Source: AC-9 sp051984395
Lineage (GTDB): Bacteria; Actinomycetota; Acidimicrobiia; Acidimicrobiales; AC-9
DNA length: 8,849 nt
Assembly (NCBI GenBank): GCA_051984395.1
Contig: JBPYEZ010000094.1
Span: 1-8,849 of the forward strand
Direction: 5' to 3'
The position numbers and the translations under genes are program-made. Below, piece by piece: positions 6,237 through 8,849 of the stretch. The notes under the pieces were generated by a model, which saw only the letters and a program-made list of their open reading frames with translations, was not told the origin of the DNA and did no database searches. Each line of letters begins with the position of its first letter. The stretch's first letter is position 1.

Positions 6237-6986
6237 GCGCTGCTGCTCACCGGTCCGAGCGCCGAGCAGATAGCGCAGGAACAGCATTCCCTCGGCGGTG
6301 AGAACGTGGGCCAGCTCGAGGCGAGCCGGCTCGTCCAGCGGCGGGCCGCCGATGATGCGCAGGCGCTCGGGACCAGCGATCACGGGGGACAGGCTGAGGC
6401 AGAGCTCGTCGAGGCGACCAGCGGCGACGAGCTGGTCCAGCAGGTGCGGACCACCCTCGCACAGCACGCGTGTGAGACCGAGTCCGACGAGCGCGTCCAT
6501 GGCTGCCGCCACGTCCACCGCCATGTCGCCGCAGACGGCGACCTCGGCCACCTCAGCTGCCCGGCGCCGGAGGTCGACAGGAGCCGCGTCGGTGGTGAGG
6601 ATCACCGGCCGTGCTGCCGCCTCGGTGAAGAACGCGCTCCCCAGATCGAGGTCGACCCGGGAGGTGACCACCGCGATGGGTGGCACGGCGGCGAGCCCGC
6701 TCGCCTCTCGTCGAGCGCGACGGTCGGGGCTCGGCCGGGCGGGTCCGTAGCGCTCGTGGCGCACCGTCCCCGCTCCGACGAGGACGACGTCGCACAGACC
6801 CCGCAGCACCGAGAAGAGGCGATGGTCCGGGTCGGCGGACAGTCCGCCCGACCGCCCCTCCAGCTCGGCAGCCCCGTCGACGCTGGCGACGAAGTTGGCC
6901 CGGACGTGGAGGCGGCCCGGGCCCGGAAGGGCGTAGGCCTCGTCGAGGTCGACGTCGTCGGCGGGGTCGGGCAGCAGGCGGCGCAC
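6225..6986 (-). CDS. RibD C-terminal domain (DHFR-fold) reductase, pyrimidine reductase family
   Basis: This 253-residue protein carries the RibD_C reductase fold without the N-terminal deaminase domain of RibD. Visible features are VRANFVASVDGAAELEGRSG (28-47), the NADPH-binding turn LVGAGTVRHERYGP (69-82), PPIAVVTSR (102-110), RVLCEGGPHLLDQL (173-186) and a C-terminal strand GMLFLRYLLGAR (233-244). The family reduces pyrimidine intermediates of riboflavin synthesis or related substrates. A mycobacterial relative of the same size (Rv2671) has been shown to have dihydrofolate reductase activity, so the substrate is open. Start is GTG at 6986, 12 bp after the stop of the LigD-type polymerase gene upstream, which suggests co-transcription. 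Its last 12 bp overlap the end of the convergent PHP gene. No Shine-Dalgarno sequence is visible. Confidence 0.88.
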   Translation of the reverse strand: MRRLLPDPADDVDLDEAYALPGPGRLHVRANFVASVDGAAELEGRSGGLSADPDHRLFSVLRGLCDVVLVGAGTVRHERYGPARPSPDRRARREASGLAAVPPIAVVTSRVDLDLGSAFFTEAAARPVILTTDAAPVDLRRRAAEVAEVAVCGDMAVDVAAAMDALVGLGLTRVLCEGGPHLLDQLVAAGRLDELCLSLSPVIAGPERLRIIGGPPLDEPARLELAHVLTAEGMLFLRYLLGARTGEQQRSAV

Positions 6987-6998
6987 GAGGAGGGCCCG

Positions 6999-7958
6999 TC
7001 AGCCGACCCGAGGAAGGCGCTGCTCGAGCTCGAGGACCGGTGCGAAGAGGTCGCCCGACCGGTCCAGCCGCTCCATGACCTCGTCGGCCTCGAAATGGAG
7101 GCGTTGGGCGCCGTCCGTCTCGCGCCCTCTCTCGACCTCCTCCCAGGAGATCGGCGTCGAGACCGTGGGGTGGGGTCGCGCCCTGAGCGAGTAGACGCAG
7201 ATGGTCGTCTTGGTGATGTGGTTCTGGCTCCAGTCGATGAGCACCTTGCCCCTGCGGAGGCTCTTGTCCATCTTCTCGAGGGCGTGGTCGGGGTGGTGTT
7301 TCTCCAGCAGACGGGCGATGGCGTGGGCGAAGGGCTTGGTCTCGTCGTAGGTGTGCGGGGTGTTGAGCGGGACGTAGACCTGGAGCCCCTTGGAGCCGGA
7401 GGTCTTCGGGAAGGACGCCAGGCCCAGGTCGTCCAGGACCTCGTGGAGCCAGCACGCCACCTGGGCGCAGGTCACCACGTCGGCGGGTGGTCCCGGGTCG
7501 AGGTCGAAGGCGACCATGGTCGGCTGGTTCACGGCGTCACGGGACGATCCGCCCTCGCTCCCGTCGGCCCGGGCCAGGAGCGGGTGGAGCTCGATGGCGG
7601 CCAGATTGGCGAGCCAGGCCAGGGTGGGCAGGTCGTCGGCGGTGCAGTAGTCGACCGTCTTTCCCCTGGTGCGCTCGCTCGGGATGGAGACCGTCCGGAC
7701 CCACTCTGGCCGGTGCGAAGGGCACTGCTTCTCGTAGAAGAAGCCGGCCTCCACGCCGTTGGGGTAGCGCTTCAGGGTGAGGGGTCGGCTTCGGAGGTGA
7801 GGAAGCAGGGCCGAGGAGACGCGCACGTAGTAGTCGATCACCTGGCCCTTGGTGAACCCCGACTCGGGGTACAGGACCTTGTCGAGGTTCGAGAGCTTGA
7901 GCCGGCGCCCTTCGAGCTCGACCTCGACGTTGGCTGACGGGGATGCCATCGAGGGCAT
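6999..7958 (-). CDS. LigD-type primase-polymerase domain protein (stand-alone)
   Basis: The 319-residue protein is a stand-alone LigD polymerase domain of the archaeo-eukaryotic primase superfamily, which fills gaps and adds nucleotides at broken DNA ends. Markers are LSNLDKVLYPESGFTKGQVI (22-41), RPLTLKRYPNGVE (58-70), FFYEKQCPSHRPEW (73-86) and the metal-binding motif FDLDPG (151-156, D152, D154). Next come TSGSKGLQVYVPL (186-198), GKVLIDWSQN (237-246, third metal Asp D242), and SLRARPHPTVSTPISWEEVE (257-276). The primase motif often written SGxKGxH has Gln193 instead of His. Two ATGs are possible, 7958 and 7949; the frame runs on to 8105, but that part is Arg/Pro-rich and overlaps the opposite gene. 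No SD is evident for either. It is divergent from the LigD-type ligase gene and 12 bp upstream of the RibD-like gene. Confidence 0.93.
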   Translation of the reverse strand: MPSMASPSANVEVELEGRRLKLSNLDKVLYPESGFTKGQVIDYYVRVSSALLPHLRSRPLTLKRYPNGVEAGFFYEKQCPSHRPEWVRTVSIPSERTRGKTVDYCTADDLPTLAWLANLAAIELHPLLARADGSEGGSSRDAVNQPTMVAFDLDPGPPADVVTCAQVACWLHEVLDDLGLASFPKTSGSKGLQVYVPLNTPHTYDETKPFAHAIARLLEKHHPDHALEKMDKSLRRGKVLIDWSQNHITKTTICVYSLRARPHPTVSTPISWEEVERGRETDGAQRLHFEADEVMERLDRSGDLFAPVLELEQRLPRVG

Positions 7959-7980
7959 GATGGCAGGCGACGGGCCGCGT

Positions 7981-7984
7981 GGAG
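7981..7984 (+). promoter_or_regulatory. Shine-Dalgarno site that decides the ligase start
   Basis: GGAG directly abuts the first ATG at 7985 (zero spacing) but lies 6 nt before the second ATG at 7991. The second spacing is workable, so translation of the ligase gene most likely starts at 7991, giving MGDQLDSYKAKRDF, which fits the family N-terminus. Confidence 0.55.
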
Positions 7985-7990
7985 ATGCAG

Positions 7991-8849
7991 ATGGGCGACC
8001 AGCTCGACAGCTACAAGGCCAAGCGGGACTTCTCGGCCACGCCCGAGCCGGACGCCGACGCCGCCCCGGCGCCCGATGACGCCGAGCCCGGCGTCGCTCA
8101 GCCACCGCGGTTCGTGGTCCAGGAGCACCACGCCCGGCGGCTCCACTGGGACCTGCGGCTCGAGCGTGACGGTGTCCTCGCCTCGTGGGCGCTCCCCAAG
8201 GGGGTGCCCCCGGACCCGAAGGTCAACCACCTCGCCGTGCCGACCGAGGACCATCCGCTCTCTTATCTCGACTTCGCCGGGGACATTCCGACTGGAAGCT
8301 ACGGCGCCGGCACCATGATGATCTGGGACCGTGGCACCTACGACTGTCACAAATGGGACGGCCGCGAGGTGATCGTCACCCTCCACGGCGAGCGGGTCGA
8401 CGGGCGCTACGCCATGTTCCGGACGGGCGAGGGCCGCTGGATGATCCATCGGATGGATCCCCCCCAGGACCCCGGGCGCGAGCCGATGCCGGAGCAGCTG
8501 GCGCCGATGCTGGCCACGTCGTCCGAGGTCCTGCCGAGTGACGACGGGCGGTGGGGCTACGAGATCAAGTGGGACGGCGTGCGGATGATCGCCTTCGTGG
8601 CGGGCGGCACCGTGAAGTTGCAGGGTCGGCGGCTGCTCGACGCAACGGCGCGCTACCCCGAGCTTCGCGGCCTGGGCGACGTCGTCTCGTCGCACGAGGT
8701 CGTCCTCGACGGCGAGGTCGTGGCCCTCGACGACGATGGCCGGCCCAGCTTCGGGTCGCTCCAACAGCGCATGAACGTCGCCGAGGGCTCGGCGCTGCGG
8801 CGCCTGGCCCGTGAGGTCCCGGTCGTCTACATGCTCTTCGACGTGCTCT
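7991..8849 (+). CDS. ligD: LigD-type 3'-phosphoesterase + ATP-dependent DNA ligase, cut by window edge
   Basis: From ATG 7991 the frame is open for 286 codons to the right edge. Residues about 1-155 are the LigD 3'-phosphoesterase domain: KAKRDFSATPEP (9-20), then RFVVQEHHARRLHWDLRLE (40-58) with H46, H52, D54 and R56, and EDHPLSY (86-92) with H88. These keep the same spacing as the metal and active-site residues known in Pseudomonas LigD. Residues from about 165 start the ATP-dependent ligase domain: motif I YEIKWDGVR (190-198) with the adenylated lysine K193, motif III VLDGEVVAL (238-246), and motif IIIa VYMLFDVL (279-286). Motifs IV-VI and the OB domain lie beyond the window. The enzyme trims 3'-phosphate or ribonucleotide ends and seals breaks in non-homologous end joining. 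The polymerase is encoded on the opposite strand, starting about 32 bp away. Confidence 0.93.
   Translation, partial: MGDQLDSYKAKRDFSATPEPDADAAPAPDDAEPGVAQPPRFVVQEHHARRLHWDLRLERDGVLASWALPKGVPPDPKVNHLAVPTEDHPLSYLDFAGDIPTGSYGAGTMMIWDRGTYDCHKWDGREVIVTLHGERVDGRYAMFRTGEGRWMIHRMDPPQDPGREPMPEQLAPMLATSSEVLPSDDGRWGYEIKWDGVRMIAFVAGGTVKLQGRRLLDATARYPELRGLGDVVSSHEVVLDGEVVALDDDGRPSFGSLQQRMNVAEGSALRRLAREVPVVYMLFDVL

Noticed and set aside
6306..7937. 543-residue open frame on the plus strand opposite the RibD-like and polymerase genes
   Set aside because: Low-complexity Gly/Val/Glu-rich composition without family motifs; the opposite strand carries two clear protein families.
7959..8105. N-terminal extension of the polymerase to 8105
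   Set aside because: The added residues are Arg/Pro/Ala-rich, unlike the family, and overlap the start of the divergent ligase gene.
1..8849. CRISPR arrays, tRNA or rRNA genes, prophage or defence-system cassette
   Set aside because: No regularly spaced repeats, no cloverleaf-like sequence and no recognisable phage or defence gene apart from the DNA repair genes.

Overview
The window is high-GC DNA with densely packed genes on both strands and no RNA genes, mobile elements or CRISPR-like repeats. A F420-type luciferase-like oxidoreductase, a stand-alone RibD reductase-domain protein, a PolX-like HhH/PHP protein and a LigD split over separate genes together suggest an actinobacterium, perhaps of the Acidimicrobiia type. 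That assignment is inference from gene content and composition; no marker gene is present.

Left part (1-2089, minus strand): the N-terminal part of a ChbG/YdjC-like carbohydrate deacetylase runs off the left edge. A 188-bp intergenic stretch holding two hairpins separates it from a complete thiolase, which is preceded by a GC-rich palindrome and a probable 45-residue small protein.

Centre (2127-6236, plus strand): four co-directional genes with short gaps (56, 18 and 7 bp) encode an F420-dependent-type oxidoreductase, a membrane-anchored SPFH/band-7 protein, an MFS exporter of the EntS/MFS_3 type, and a PHP phosphoesterase with a PolX-like N-terminal helix-hairpin-helix region but no polymerase palm. 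They may form one operon, but they do not make an obvious single pathway.

Right part (6225-8849): a RibD-C/DHFR-fold reductase on the minus strand overlaps the PHP gene tail to tail by 12 bp. It lies 12 bp downstream of a LigD-type primase-polymerase gene. Head to head with the polymerase, across about 32 bp, starts a LigD-type gene with 3'-phosphoesterase and ATP-dependent ligase domains, cut by the right edge. Together these two genes supply the three activities of LigD in bacterial non-homologous end joining, split over two divergent genes. Ku is not seen here and may lie to the right.

Several start codons lack a Shine-Dalgarno sequence but have an A-nnn-T or TAnnnT hexamer 6-7 nt upstream, as in leaderless actinobacterial transcripts. 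The PHP and ligase genes instead have clear GGAG-type sites. I see no convincing wholly new multi-gene system. The most interesting items are the split divergent LigD, the PolX-like protein lacking its polymerase domain, the hairpins at 565-687 and the small ORF.
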